This document shows positions 25,411 to 34,755 of a stretch of 64,000 bases of DNA, piece by piece. The notes beneath the pieces were generated by a model. The model worked only from the letters and a program-made list of their open reading frames with translations, was not told where the DNA came from and ran no database searches. A program made the translations under genes and the position numbers. Each line of letters starts with the position of its first letter. Within the stretch, counting starts at the first letter, position 1. The stretch is from Novosphingobium fuchskuhlense (GTDB lineage Bacteria > Pseudomonadota > Alphaproteobacteria > Sphingomonadales > Sphingomonadaceae): the NCBI RefSeq assembly GCF_001519075.1, contig NZ_KQ954246.1:186001-250000 (forward strand). The letters are read 5' to 3'.

Positions 25411-26603
25411 TGGCTTGCTCCGCAAGTGCTGACGGGGGTGGTCATGATGTCTTCGAACTGGCCCGAGATCTCGTCCTGGATCGAACCGGCCGCATTGGCG
25501 GTACGCGCGAAATCGCGGGCTTCGGCAGCGATCGCGCCTTGCGCGCGGGTGTCGCCGCTCAGCTGATAGTTGTCATAGAGCGTGCGCAGGCGCCGCACGT
25601 AGGCGGCGGCGACTTCGCTGTTGTGCTGCGCGATGGCGAGCGCGGGCTGGTAGACGCCTTCCATGAAGGCGCCGCGCTGTTCGGCCGAGCAGAAGCTCTG
25701 CGGAATGGCGACTTCGGGCATGGCCATCAGGCGCGGGCGGGTGGGCATCGCCATTTCCTCCTGCAGCCCATACTGGCTTCCGGGGGTTTCCTGCGATGTG
25801 ACGAGCTGGCCGAGCAGGAGGCCGAGCGGCGAGACCTGACGGCCGACGTCGGGCATCTCGATCGAGACAGCAGCAGTCGAGACAACCGCGCGCATGAAGC
25901 GGGCATTGCCCGCCGCGTTGGCTGAGCGGCGGCTACGGCGGGGCGCAAAGCTGGCGTACTCGGCGCGAGGGGCAGGCGCAGCTGCGGAGACCGGGGCTGC
26001 CGGCGTTTCGGCGCGGGGGGGCGGGATCGGCGTGGTCTGGGCGGCGATGGCAGCTTCCAGTGCGGCAGCGGAGGGCAGCGCGACCGGCGCGGCGCCGAGC
26101 GCGGCGAGCACCGTTGGCGTGGCGATGGGCGCAGGCGGTGGAGCGGCTTCGGCTGGGCGGAAGACCGGCGTAGCCGTGGGCGCAAGCGGGGCAGCGGGCG
26201 CCGCGGTGGCGGTGGATGCAGCAGGGTTGGCAGGCGCGGGGTCGGCCGAGAGCCTTGCGAGCAGGCTGGCGCTTGCAACGGGCATGCCATCGGGGTTGCC
26301 CAGAAGATCCTGCGCCGGTTCAGGGCGCGCAGCGGCAAACGTGAGTGCCGGCGGTGCGGTGGCGGCGGGCGGCGGGGTGAGCTGGGCGATGGTCGGCGGC
26401 GGCGCGGCGGTGGAGATGGCAGCTGCGGAGGGGGCGGCAGCCTTCGCGGCTTCGGCGGCGGCCGTTGCGGCGGCGTTGGCGGCCTGGGCAGCTGAGCGCA
26501 AGCGCTCGGCATCGGGCGCGGCGTCCTGCGCCAGCACGGGCGGGGCGGCGAGCACGAGACCCGCGCTCGCCAGCAGGCCTTTCAGAACTCGGTTTCGCGT
26601 CAC
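25407..26603 (-). CDS. Exported protein of unknown function, family B (B1)
   Basis: A GTG start with GGGAG 7 nt upstream gives 398 residues. A signal peptide (KGLLASAGLVLAAPPVLAQ) is followed by a very Ala/Pro-rich linker and the family-B core: IPQSFCSAEQRGAFMEGVY, AIAQHNSEVAAAYVRRLR, IAAEARDF, final STC. Unlike B2 and B3 it lacks a clear FW...YPDG motif near the N-terminus. It is the first gene of the minus-strand cluster; uvrC ends 141 nt upstream on the same strand. Function unknown. Confidence 0.75.
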   Translation of the reverse strand: MTRNRVLKGLLASAGLVLAAPPVLAQDAAPDAERLRSAAQAANAAATAAAEAAKAAAPSAAAISTAAPPPTIAQLTPPPAATAPPALTFAAARPEPAQDLLGNPDGMPVASASLLARLSADPAPANPAASTATAAPAAPLAPTATPVFRPAEAAPPPAPIATPTVLAALGAAPVALPSAAALEAAIAAQTTPIPPPRAETPAAPVSAAAPAPRAEYASFAPRRSRRSANAAGNARFMRAVVSTAAVSIEMPDVGRQVSPLGLLLGQLVTSQETPGSQYGLQEEMAMPTRPRLMAMPEVAIPQSFCSAEQRGAFMEGVYQPALAIAQHNSEVAAAYVRRLRTLYDNYQLSGDTRAQGAIAAEARDFARTANAAGSIQDEISGQFEDIMTTPVSTCGASQ

Positions 26604-26744
26604 GCCGCAGCTCCCGTCGAGATTGGATCAACGGCCGCTCTGAAGGCAATGCGACCGTGCCACAGGGTATGCCCCGCGCGTGGTGGAGATCATTTCAAGC
26701 GGAGGCTGCGTAGCTCTCCCTATAGGGTCGGTAAGAAGCCGGTT

Positions 26745-28724
26745 TCAGGCGCCCGGATGGTAGAAATCGTAGACCGCCTGGGCGACGGCGGCGCTGACCC
26801 CGGGTGCGCGCTGGAGGTCTTCCAGACTGGCGGCGCGGACTCTGCTGGCAGTGCCGAAGTGGAGCAGCAGCGCGCGCTTGCGCGCCGGGCCGATGCCGGG
26901 GACTTCGTCGAGCGGGCTGGCGGTGATCGCGCGGCTGCGCTTGGCGCGGTGCGCGCCGATGGCGAAGCGGTGCACCTCGTCGCGCAGGCGCTGGAGGTGA
27001 AAAAGCACGGGCGAATTGACCGGGAGCATCTTCTCGCGCCCGTCCATGAAATGGAAGACCTCGCGCCCTTCGCGCCCGTGGTGCGGGCCCTTGGCGATGC
27101 CGATCAGGGTGACGTCCTCGATGCCCATGGCCTCCAGCGTCTCGCGCGCGGCGGACAGTTGTCCCTTGCCGCCGTCGATCAGCACAAGATCGGGCCACAT
27201 GCCCGCCTCGCGGTCGGGGTCGTCGTCCTGCACTTTGGCGAAGCGGCGCTGGAACACCTCGCGCATCATGCCGAAATCGTCGTTGGTCTGCGCTGTCTTG
27301 ATGTTCCACTTGCGGTACTGGCCGGTGAGGAAGCCCTCCGGCCCCGCGACGATCATGGCGCCGAGCGCGTGGGCGCCCTGCACGTGGGAGTTGTCGTAGA
27401 CTTCGACCCGGTTCGGGGATTCGCCGAGTTCGAGGAATTCGGCCATCTCGCGCCAGGTGCGCGCCTTGGTGCCGCTTTCGGCCATGCGCCGCTCGAGCGC
27501 CTCGACCGCGTTGCGCTGGGCCTGTTCCATCAGGCGGCGGCGGTCGCCGCGCTGGGGGACCGATATCTCGACCTTGCCGCCCGCCGCGCCATGCAGGGCT
27601 TCGGCGAGAAGGTCCGCTTCCGGCAACTCGCGGTCGACGAGGATCAGGCGTGGCGGCGGGACTTCCTCGTAGAACTGGGCGAGGAAGCTGGTCATGACCT
27701 CGTGCTCCTCCAGCCCCTCGGTATGGCCGGGGAAGAAGGCGCGGTGGCCCCAGTTCTGACCGCCGCGGATGAAGAAGGCCTGGATACCGATCTGCCCGCC
27801 CTTGTTTGCCATGGCGAAGACGTCCGCATTGCCGACGCCTTCGGCATTCACGGCCTGGCTGCCCTGAATGAAGGTCGCCGCGCGCAGGCGGTCGCGCAGC
27901 ATGGCCGCGCGCTCGTAGTCGAGCGCTTCGGCGGCCTCGGTCATCTGCGCCTCGATCTCCTTCTGCACCGCGCCCGATTTGCCGCCGAGGAAGTCCTTCG
28001 CCTGCCGGACAAGCTCGGCGTAGTCCGCCTCGCTGATACGGTCGACGCACGGGGCCGAGCAGCGCTTGATCTGATAGAGCAGACACGGGCGATCGCGCCG
28101 CGCCATGTAGCCATCGTTGCAGCTGCGCAGCAGGAACAGCTTTTGCAGCGCGTTGATCGTGGTGTTGACCGAGCCGGCGCTGGCGAAGGGGCCGTAGTAA
28201 TTGCCCTTGGCCCGGCGCGCGCCGCGGTGCTTCTGGATGCGCGGGAAAGCGTGATCGGCGCGCAGCAGGATGAACGGGAACGATTTGTCGTCGCGCAGCA
28301 GCACGTTGTAGGGCGGGCGATAGCGCTTGATCAGCTGCGCTTCGAGGAGGAGCGCCTCGGCTTCCGAATTGGTCGTCACGATGGTCATCGAACGCGTCTG
28401 GCTGACCATGCGCTTGAGGCGCTGGGGAAGGCGATCCACCTGCGTGTAGTTCGCGACGCGGTTCTTCAGCGCGCGCGCCTTGCCGACATAGAGCACATCG
28501 CCGCGCGCATCGTGCATGCGGTAGACGCCCGGCTTCGGCTTCAGCGTGGCGACGACTTCGCGGATCGCGGCCACTCCGCGCTCGATATCGGGCTGGTCTG
28601 AGCCGCGGACGGTATAGGTGGCCTTGTCTTCGTTGAAGCGCTCGGAGGCCTGCGGCAGCAGGGGCTCAGGCACGTGCGGGCCGGAGTGTGTTTCGGATGG
28701 AGAAGGGGGCTTGCTGCGCGCCAT
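26745..28724 (-). CDS. uvrC: UvrABC nucleotide excision repair subunit C
   Basis: The 659-residue protein has the GIY-YIG nuclease near the N-terminus (PGVYRMHDARGDVLYVGKA), the UVR UvrB-binding motif (EALDYERAAMLRDRL, about residue 225), the RNase H-like 5' nuclease (VEVYDNSHVQGAHALGAM, LVLIDGGKGQLSAA) and a C-terminal helix-hairpin-helix (LDEVPGIGPARKRALL). It makes the dual incisions in nucleotide excision repair. The N-terminus is about 60 residues longer than E. coli UvrC. The divergent PilZ gene begins 145 nt upstream. Confidence 0.97.
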   Translation of the reverse strand: MARSKPPSPSETHSGPHVPEPLLPQASERFNEDKATYTVRGSDQPDIERGVAAIREVVATLKPKPGVYRMHDARGDVLYVGKARALKNRVANYTQVDRLPQRLKRMVSQTRSMTIVTTNSEAEALLLEAQLIKRYRPPYNVLLRDDKSFPFILLRADHAFPRIQKHRGARRAKGNYYGPFASAGSVNTTINALQKLFLLRSCNDGYMARRDRPCLLYQIKRCSAPCVDRISEADYAELVRQAKDFLGGKSGAVQKEIEAQMTEAAEALDYERAAMLRDRLRAATFIQGSQAVNAEGVGNADVFAMANKGGQIGIQAFFIRGGQNWGHRAFFPGHTEGLEEHEVMTSFLAQFYEEVPPPRLILVDRELPEADLLAEALHGAAGGKVEISVPQRGDRRRLMEQAQRNAVEALERRMAESGTKARTWREMAEFLELGESPNRVEVYDNSHVQGAHALGAMIVAGPEGFLTGQYRKWNIKTAQTNDDFGMMREVFQRRFAKVQDDDPDREAGMWPDLVLIDGGKGQLSAARETLEAMGIEDVTLIGIAKGPHHGREGREVFHFMDGREKMLPVNSPVLFHLQRLRDEVHRFAIGAHRAKRSRAITASPLDEVPGIGPARKRALLLHFGTASRVRAASLEDLQRAPGVSAAVAQAVYDFYHPGA

Positions 28725-28869
28725 GGCCGGGCTTCAGATAGTCGCTCGGCGCAGGCTTGGGGAGGGGCGCGGCGCAGATATCCCCGCACCGCGACCGGCC
28801 CATAAGGGAAAGCTGCTAGGCGCGACGGGAGGGTCGTTTAAGAGGTCCGCGCGCAGACACGGGCGTATC

Positions 28870-29280
28870 ATGAGTACGCCCACACCCCAGCCGATCGTCC
28901 CGATGCCTCGGATCACCGGGCGTAGGGCCATGCCGCGCGTGCGGCTCTACGTTCCGGCGCAAGTGGAGTTGCTGCAGGGTACGGCAAACTGCCTGCTCGA
29001 CGATCTTTCGCAGACCGGCGCGCGGGTGACGATGGCCGGGCGCATGCCCACGCCCGGGGCGAACCTGGTGCTCAGGATACAAGGACTCGACGCGTTCGGC
29101 ACGGTGGTCTGGTCGCAAAGCGCGCGCTTCGGCATCCAGTTCGAGGATGTGTTGCCGCTGCACGATGTGGTAAACCTGCGCCACTTCGCGGATGCCTATG
29201 TCGATCACGAGGCCGACCTTGCGCGCAGCAACGCGCGGCAATTCGTGCAGGGGCCGCCTCGGCTGCAGCGCCAGACCTGA
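28870..29280 (+). CDS. PilZ domain protein
   Basis: The ATG at 28870 yields 136 residues; a longer open frame upstream overlaps uvrC antisense and is rejected. It has the c-di-GMP-binding signature RxxxR (RAMPR) followed by DDLSQTGARV (DxSxxG), so c-di-GMP binding is probable. It is a single-domain PilZ with an N-terminal Pro-rich leader; it may act as a stand-alone effector on motility, polysaccharide or pilus function. The stop lies 3 nt from the stop of the convergent TonB-dependent receptor. Confidence 0.85.
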   Translation: MSTPTPQPIVPMPRITGRRAMPRVRLYVPAQVELLQGTANCLLDDLSQTGARVTMAGRMPTPGANLVLRIQGLDAFGTVVWSQSARFGIQFEDVLPLHDVVNLRHFADAYVDHEADLARSNARQFVQGPPRLQRQT

Positions 29281-29283
29281 GCT

Positions 29284-31914
29284 TCAGAACTGCTTGCGCA
29301 ACTCGATGGAGAACACGCGGCCCTCCGGATTGAGATAGCCGCGCTGGTAGCGCAGCGGTGTTTCGCCGGTCTGGTCGGTGACACGCTGAACCGCGTCGAA
29401 CAGGTTGTTGACGCCGAGCGCGACACGTGTGCCCTTGAGGAACGGCGCGCGGCTGACAAGCCCCGGCATACGGCCAAGATCGATGAAGCCGCGCAGATTG
29501 AAGGTGGCGAGATCGCCGAAATCGAGGCGGCTCGTACCCGGCACGCCTGAACCGTCGACACGTGTTCCGCTGGCGTAAGTGCCGGACACGCGCAGCCCGA
29601 ACCCGCGATAGAAGCCGCCGCCTTCGAGCGTGGCGCTGCGCCTGGCGATGCCGGTGCCCGAAAGCGCATCGCCGTTCAGCAGATCAAGCACGCGCCCGCC
29701 CGCCACGATCCGTGCCGTCTCGTCGAGTTCCTGCGTATAGGCCAGGCTGAGGTTCCAGTGGCCGCGCCCGTCCGCACCGGGGCCGCGTCCGCCGCCCCCG
29801 CCACTACCGCCGCCTCCGGTGCGGGCACCGGCAGTTCCGCCGCTGGTGCCGGGACCGCCGCCACCGCCAGGCCGGCGCATCCCCGCAAAGGCGCTGCGCC
29901 TCGCGTTCGGATCGGGCTTGCCGAAGGGGCCGCCGAAATTGAGGCTGGCGCGCAGGCGCGAACCGGTGGTTTCGGCGAAGGTCACCGCGCGCTGGTCCAC
30001 GCTCACGATGCGGCCCGTCGCATCGCGGGTGACCCGGCCCGGGAAGGCCGCCTCGACATCGGGGGTGAGCAGCGGAAAGGCGTTCGTCGTATCAAGCGAG
30101 CGGTTGCGGAAATATTCGAGCAAGAGCGCGGACTCCTTGCCGATGGGCAGGTCCCAGTTGGCTGAGAGCTTGATGTCGCGCTGGCGTTCCTTTTTCAGCG
30201 CGGGGTTGCCTCCGGTGATGACGGTGGCCAGCACACTTTCCCCGCGCGTGAAATCATAGAGCGCGACGCCGGTGGTGACGGTGACCGGCGCGCCGAGATC
30301 GGCAAGGCCGGGCGCCTTCTCGCCTGAGATATAGTTGGCGGCGAAGGTCAGCCGGGGCGTGACGCCCCAGGTGATCCCCGCGCCCCAGGCGGTCAGGCTG
30401 CCGAAATCCGACAGCGTATGCGCCTCGGCATTCACGTTGAGCGCAATGTCGCCAAGCGTGCCGCCGAAGTTTTCGCGGCGGCTGGTGATGGGAAGGTCGA
30501 GGCTGAGACCGGCCTGCGCATCGCCGCGCCGGAGATTGGCGGGCGCGGCGAGCTGGCGCGAATCCGCAGAGCGCAGGCCGGCATAGGCAAACCCGGCCTT
30601 GAGGGTCAGCGCGGCCTGACCGCCCGGCAGGCGCAGCGGCGTGCCGGTGACGGTGGCGAGCGTGGTCGCGGTATCCGATTTGCTGCGCGCGATGCCCTGC
30701 GGCGCCGGGAGAATCGCCTCGGCCGGCAACGCGCCCGAGGCAAGCAGCGTGCCCTGGTTCACCAGGGTCTGCAGCCCGGAAAGGTCTGCCCGCGCATCGA
30801 TCGTGGTGGTGGTGGCGACGTGGCTGCCGTCCGCCGTCCAAGCCAGTTGCCATGCGCCGACGGGAAGATTGAGCGTCGCCCCGGCGGATACGGTATCGGC
30901 CACGGTGCGGCTGGCCAGCGGGGCAGGCAGCAGCGTGCTGCGCTGGATCAGGCTGCCATCGGGGGCGGTTAGCACGACGCTGTTGAGCCCGTTGAGGCTG
31001 CGGTTGTCGTTGCGCTGGACGAGGCCGTTCAGCGTGACCGACGCGCCGGTGCCGAGCGACCGTGCCCAGGTGCCGTTGAGCACGGCGCTGCGCGCATCGG
31101 CAAGCAGCGTGCGGAAATCGCCCTGTTTCGGATCGGTGGAGACACGGGCGGCCCCGCTCGCCACAGGCTGGATGATGCCGCGCTCGGCCTCTGTCAGCGG
31201 GGTGCGGCGCTCGAGCGTGCCGGTGAGGTTGAGCCGGCTCGCCTTCTCGATCCGGGTGAGGGTCATTTCCTCGCTGAGATCGTTGAAGCCCCCTGCGCCG
31301 GGTACCTTGAACTCGGTTTCGCTGCCGAAGCTGCGGAACTTGTCCTTGAGGATGAAGTTGACCACGCGCTGATCCGGCCGGAAGCCGTATTTCAGCGCGA
31401 CTTCCTCTGGCAGCACATCGACGCGGCGGATCGCCTCGGGCGGGATCGAGCGGATCTCGCGGAAACTGGCGATGCGCAGGCCGTTGAGGAGCACGGAGGG
31501 CGCGCCGTCGCCGCGACCGCGTCCGGTGCCTGTCTGCGGTGCCAGAGCGGTGAGCAACGCCTGCAGCGATCCAGCGCCATATGCGGCGATATCCGCCTCG
31601 CCGAGGGAGATGATCGGCGGCGATATGGTGTCTACCTCGCCGCGCACGCGTGTGGCGACCACCACGATGTCGCCGTCCGGTTCGGCCTGATCGGTAGCGG
31701 GCGCCTGCGCTTCGGCGGGCTGGGCTTGGGCAGGCGGGGTGGTGGAGGAAGGAAGGTCAGGGGTCTCGTCTGCGTCCTGCACGGGCGGCACCGCGAGGGC
31801 CGGCAGCGGGAGGAGGGCCATCGCCAGCAAAAGGCCGGGGCGAGACCCAGCCAGAGGCAGGGCTCGTCGGCGGGGGGCGGCGCGATCAGGCAGGACCATC
31901 GTGACAAATCCCAT
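29284..31914 (-). CDS. TonB-dependent outer-membrane receptor with Gly-rich insert
   Basis: About 876 residues. A signal peptide lies around residues 20-45, then a plug domain (DIVVVATRV, DIAAYGAGSLQALL, RRVDVLPEEVALKYG) and a long beta-barrel ending in a terminal aromatic residue (ELRKQF). It should bind and import a large substrate with TonB energy. The barrel contains a roughly 50-residue Gly-rich, low-complexity insertion (about residues 705-755). The start is uncertain: ATG 31914, 31929 or 31899. No siderophore or sugar genes, and no tonB, lie beside it, so the substrate is unknown. An orphan receptor is common in sphingomonads. Confidence 0.85.
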   Translation of the reverse strand: MGFVTMVLPDRAAPRRRALPLAGSRPGLLLAMALLPLPALAVPPVQDADETPDLPSSTTPPAQAQPAEAQAPATDQAEPDGDIVVVATRVRGEVDTISPPIISLGEADIAAYGAGSLQALLTALAPQTGTGRGRGDGAPSVLLNGLRIASFREIRSIPPEAIRRVDVLPEEVALKYGFRPDQRVVNFILKDKFRSFGSETEFKVPGAGGFNDLSEEMTLTRIEKASRLNLTGTLERRTPLTEAERGIIQPVASGAARVSTDPKQGDFRTLLADARSAVLNGTWARSLGTGASVTLNGLVQRNDNRSLNGLNSVVLTAPDGSLIQRSTLLPAPLASRTVADTVSAGATLNLPVGAWQLAWTADGSHVATTTTIDARADLSGLQTLVNQGTLLASGALPAEAILPAPQGIARSKSDTATTLATVTGTPLRLPGGQAALTLKAGFAYAGLRSADSRQLAAPANLRRGDAQAGLSLDLPITSRRENFGGTLGDIALNVNAEAHTLSDFGSLTAWGAGITWGVTPRLTFAANYISGEKAPGLADLGAPVTVTTGVALYDFTRGESVLATVITGGNPALKKERQRDIKLSANWDLPIGKESALLLEYFRNRSLDTTNAFPLLTPDVEAAFPGRVTRDATGRIVSVDQRAVTFAETTGSRLRASLNFGGPFGKPDPNARRSAFAGMRRPGGGGGPGTSGGTAGARTGGGGSGGGGGRGPGADGRGHWNLSLAYTQELDETARIVAGGRVLDLLNGDALSGTGIARRSATLEGGGFYRGFGLRVSGTYASGTRVDGSGVPGTSRLDFGDLATFNLRGFIDLGRMPGLVSRAPFLKGTRVALGVNNLFDAVQRVTDQTGETPLRYQRGYLNPEGRVFSIELRKQF

Positions 31915-32143
31915 CGGCTGGCCGGCCATTCCTGTCCGGCGAAAGGTTGCTGCCCCCGCCTCGCTCCTAGGTCGGGGCAGTCGCACCGGACAATGACCCT
32001 TTCGTATCAATTTGTCGCAGTGCAGCAAACGGCTTGGTGCTTTCCTTTTGGCGACTTAGCCGCTATGCGCCCCGCAAATGGGCGCGATTTGGCGCCCGCG
32101 ATGCGTTGAAACCGATCACACGAAAAGGCAGACGACCCCGCCT

Positions 32144-32389
32144 ATGGCGAAAGAAGAACTCCTCGAGATGCGCGGCCAGGTTGTCGAACTCCTGCCCAAC
32201 GCGATGTTCCGCGTGAAGCTCGAGAACGAGCACGAGATTCTTGGCCACACCGCCGGCAAGATGCGCAAGAACCGCATTCGCGTGCTGGTGGGCGACGAGG
32301 TGCTGGTCGAACTGACGCCCTACGACCTGACCAAGGGCCGTATCACCTATCGCTTCATGCCCGGCCGTTCGGGGCCTGGCGGCTTCTAG
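32144..32389 (+). CDS. infA: Translation initiation factor IF-1
   Basis: The 81-residue protein matches IF-1 throughout: [57 protein letters not shown]. It has an S1-like OB fold and binds the ribosomal A site with IF-2 and IF-3. It is about 9 residues longer than E. coli IF-1 through a Gly-rich tail. The ATG at 32144 is used; a long upstream frame is not credible. maf follows after 16 nt. Confidence 0.97.
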   Translation: MAKEELLEMRGQVVELLPNAMFRVKLENEHEILGHTAGKMRKNRIRVLVGDEVLVELTPYDLTKGRITYRFMPGRSGPGGF

Positions 32390-32405
32390 GGCCGGGACGG
32401 CCGCC

Positions 32406-32999
32406 GTGCCGTCGGCTTCACCACAACCCGAACTCGTTCTGGCCTCGGCCAGTCCGCGTCGCCGCGAGCTGCTGGGTCGGCTTGGCATCGCCGCATCGCG
32501 CGTAGTCGCGACCGATATCGACGAGAGCCCGCTGCCCGGCGAACTGCCGCGCGCCCATGCCGTGCGCCTTGCCGCGGCCAAGGCGCGGGCGGCGGCCGGT
32601 CAGGCGCCCGATGCGGTGATCCTTGCGGGGGATACCGTGGTCGGCGTGGGACGGCGCATCCTGCCCAAGGCCGAGGACGAGGAGACCGCGCGGGCCTGCC
32701 TCGCACTTCTCTCCGGGCGGCGGCACCGCGTGTTCTCGGCCATCGCCGTGCTTGCGCCGGACGGCCTGCTGCGTGAGGCGCTGAGCGAGACGATCGTGCG
32801 TTTCAAGAGGCTCGAGCCCGCCGAGATCGAAGCCTATATCGCCGGCGGCGAATGGCACGGGAAGGCAGGCGGCTATGCCATCCAGGGCAGCGCCGAGGGG
32901 TTCTGCACGTGGCTGGCCGGAAGCCATTCGGGCGTGGTCGGCCTGCCGCTTTACGAAACGCGCCGCCTGCTGCGCGCGGCAGGGCTGGCGATTGCCTGA
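32406..32999 (+). CDS. maf: Maf-family nucleotide pyrophosphatase
   Basis: The 197-residue protein has the Maf signature LASASPRRRELL at the N-terminus, ILAGDTVV with the catalytic Asp, LPKAEDEETARACL and a C-terminal GGYAIQGSAEGF. It hydrolyses non-canonical or canonical nucleoside triphosphates and is linked to septum control. The start is GTG 16 nt after infA. Its stop overlaps the RNase start by 8 nt. Confidence 0.95.
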   Translation: MPSASPQPELVLASASPRRRELLGRLGIAASRVVATDIDESPLPGELPRAHAVRLAAAKARAAAGQAPDAVILAGDTVVGVGRRILPKAEDEETARACLALLSGRRHRVFSAIAVLAPDGLLREALSETIVRFKRLEPAEIEAYIAGGEWHGKAGGYAIQGSAEGFCTWLAGSHSGVVGLPLYETRRLLRAAGLAIA

Positions 33000-33999
33000 G
33001 TGGCTCATCGAACAGGGGATCGGCGAGGACCGCGCGGTCCTTGTCGATGCGGGCGAGATCGTGGCCGCACGCGTGGTCTGGGATGAACCATGGCGGGTGG
33101 GGGCCATCGCCGAAGCGCGGCTCGTCAGCCGCATTCCCGGCACGCGCCGCGCCGTGGTGCGCCTGCCGGATGGCACCGAGGCCCTGGGCGAAGGCTTCGA
33201 TCCCGCGCTGACCGAGGGGCGTCCGGTCATGGTCCGCGTGACCCGGTCCGCCATTGCCGAAAAGGGCCGCACCAAGCTGCCGCAAGTTCGCCCTGCGGCG
33301 CGAGAAGAACCGCGCCCCGCCCCTTCGCTGCAGGAGGAACTGGCGGCCGGGCCCTGCCCGGTGCGCAGCGTGCCCATTCATGGCACCGCCTTTGCCGAGG
33401 CCGGGTGGGACGATCTCGTGGCCGAGGCGCTGACGGGCGAGGTCTCCTTTGCCGGCGGCAGCCTCGTGATCAGCCCCACGCCGGCGATGACCCTGATCGA
33501 CATCGATGGCCCGCCGCCGCTGCCCGCTCTGGCGTTGGCGGCGGTGCCGGCGGCCGTTCAGGCGTTGCTGCGGCTCGATATCGCCGGATCGGTGGGCATC
33601 GATTTCCCTTCGCTGGCGGAGAAGGCACAGCGCCAGGCCATCGATGCCGCGCTTGCCGCCGCGCTGGCGGGAGCGGGGGCCGGGACGGGCTGGCAAGGCG
33701 AGCGCACCGGCATGAACGGCTTCGGCTTCGTTCAGCTGGTCTCGCGGCTGGAGCGCCCTTCGCTCGTGGCGCGGTTCGCGCGCAGCCCGGCGGCCGCCGC
33801 CGCGCGCCGCCTGCTGCGGCAGGGCGAGCGTGTGGCGCAGCCCGGTGTGCTGTTGCTCACCGCGCACCCTGCCGTACGCCGCGCGATGCGCGCCGACTGG
33901 GAGGCCGAACTGACCCGCCGCACCGGCCGGCGCATCCAGTGGCATGAAGATGCAGCCCTTGCGCCGAGCGCCACCTTCGCGCAGGCCATAGCCGTATGA
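32992..33999 (+). CDS. Ribonuclease E/G family protein, short form
   Basis: A TTG start at 32992 (TTGCCTGA overlap with the maf stop) gives 335 residues; upstream ATGs would read through maf. It resembles the RNase G catalytic core: VSRIPGTRRAVVRLPDG near the start, then a nuclease region with GIDFPSLAEKAQRQ and RTGMNGFGFVQLVSRLERPS, which corresponds to the usual FGLVxxTRxRxRPSL box. It is shorter than RNase E or G, with a reduced S1 region and no C-terminal scaffold. The run infA-maf-rng-yacG is a conserved alphaproteobacterial order. Confidence 0.85.
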   Translation: MPEWLIEQGIGEDRAVLVDAGEIVAARVVWDEPWRVGAIAEARLVSRIPGTRRAVVRLPDGTEALGEGFDPALTEGRPVMVRVTRSAIAEKGRTKLPQVRPAAREEPRPAPSLQEELAAGPCPVRSVPIHGTAFAEAGWDDLVAEALTGEVSFAGGSLVISPTPAMTLIDIDGPPPLPALALAAVPAAVQALLRLDIAGSVGIDFPSLAEKAQRQAIDAALAAALAGAGAGTGWQGERTGMNGFGFVQLVSRLERPSLVARFARSPAAAAARRLLRQGERVAQPGVLLLTAHPAVRRAMRADWEAELTRRTGRRIQWHEDAALAPSATFAQAIAV

Positions 34000-34187
34000 C
34001 CGACTCCGCCCCGCCCGCCATCGCGGCTTCCGGCCGCCGCTGCCCGATCTGCCGCAAACCGCGCGTGGCCGATTTCACCCCGTTCTGCTCGGCCCGCTGC
34101 CGCGACCGCGATCTCGTGAACTGGCTGGAGGAAGGCTATGCCCTGCCAGGACCGGTCCACGATCCGGAAGGCGACCCGGACGCCTAG
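33996..34187 (+). CDS. yacG: DNA gyrase inhibitor YacG
   Basis: The 63-residue zinc-ribbon protein has Cys16, Cys19, Cys31 and Cys35 (CPIC and CSARC), the treble-clef pattern of YacG, which binds gyrase B and inhibits it. It overlaps the RNase gene by 4 nt. The C-terminal acidic tail is typical. It ends the coupled run 97 nt before tRNA-Phe. Confidence 0.93.
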   Translation: MTDSAPPAIAASGRRCPICRKPRVADFTPFCSARCRDRDLVNWLEEGYALPGPVHDPEGDPDA

Positions 34188-34284
34188 ATTTCGTCATCTA
34201 GGGGCTGGACAACCGATACAGCCTTCGCCATAGGCGCGCTTCCAACGCGCGGAGCGCCCCCTTGCGGCGCCCCACGACGGCAAT

Positions 34285-34360
34285 GCCCGGGTAGCTCAGT
34301 TGGTAGAGCACGTGACTGAAAATCACGGTGTCGGCGGTTCGACTCCGTCCCCGGGCACCA
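34285..34360 (+). tRNA. tRNA-Phe (anticodon GAA)
   Basis: A 76-nt cloverleaf can be folded by eye. The acceptor stem GCCCGGG pairs with CCCGGGC, the D-arm contains GTAGCTCAGT, and the anticodon stem CGTGA/TCACG holds the loop CTGAAAA with anticodon GAA. The T-arm is GGCGGTTCGACTCCGTC, and CCA is encoded. It lies just downstream of yacG. Confidence 0.97.
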
Positions 34361-34755
34361 TTGGCCCCTTCCTGCGTCAGCACGCCGGACGACGACCATT
34401 CCCAGGCGTGCCGTTCCTCGCTCCGCAGATGCGCGACAACCAGTTCATGGTACGCCAGCGGTGCAAGCGACTGAACCCCATGGTCTTCATTCATCGTCAA
34501 GCACTCGATCCCTTCGGCAACGATGCGACATATAGCCATCCTGCCTTACGGGGGCGTAACCAACTCGATATCATCAATTCAAGTCGTTAAATCTGCAGTT
34601 CGCTCAACAGCACAGAAGGAAACCAATCTGTATGTTGTAGGGCTGCCATGCTGGTCGCAGATGACACTCTAACACGCCTAGTCTCTGCAAATTGGATCGG
34701 CTGCGAATATAGGAAACGGATTTGTGCTGCCGCTGGAGGGCGCAGTCGCAGGCAC
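34361..34755. other. Gene-free, AT-richer stretch downstream of tRNA-Phe
   Basis: No convincing gene is seen. Short open frames here have no ribosome site, no recognisable domain and no coding bias. Base composition is visibly richer in A+T than the flanks, especially 34500-34730. A tRNA 3' end is a usual integration site, so this may be a scar of a lost element. No copy of the tRNA 3' end was found within the window. Confidence 0.5.

Noticed and set aside
28618..28869. Longer start for the PilZ gene
   Set aside because: The added region is antisense to the uvrC 5' end and its control region; PilZ starts well at 28870.
34198..34590. Open frames overlapping tRNA-Phe
   Set aside because: They read through the tRNA gene and have no ribosome site or domain.
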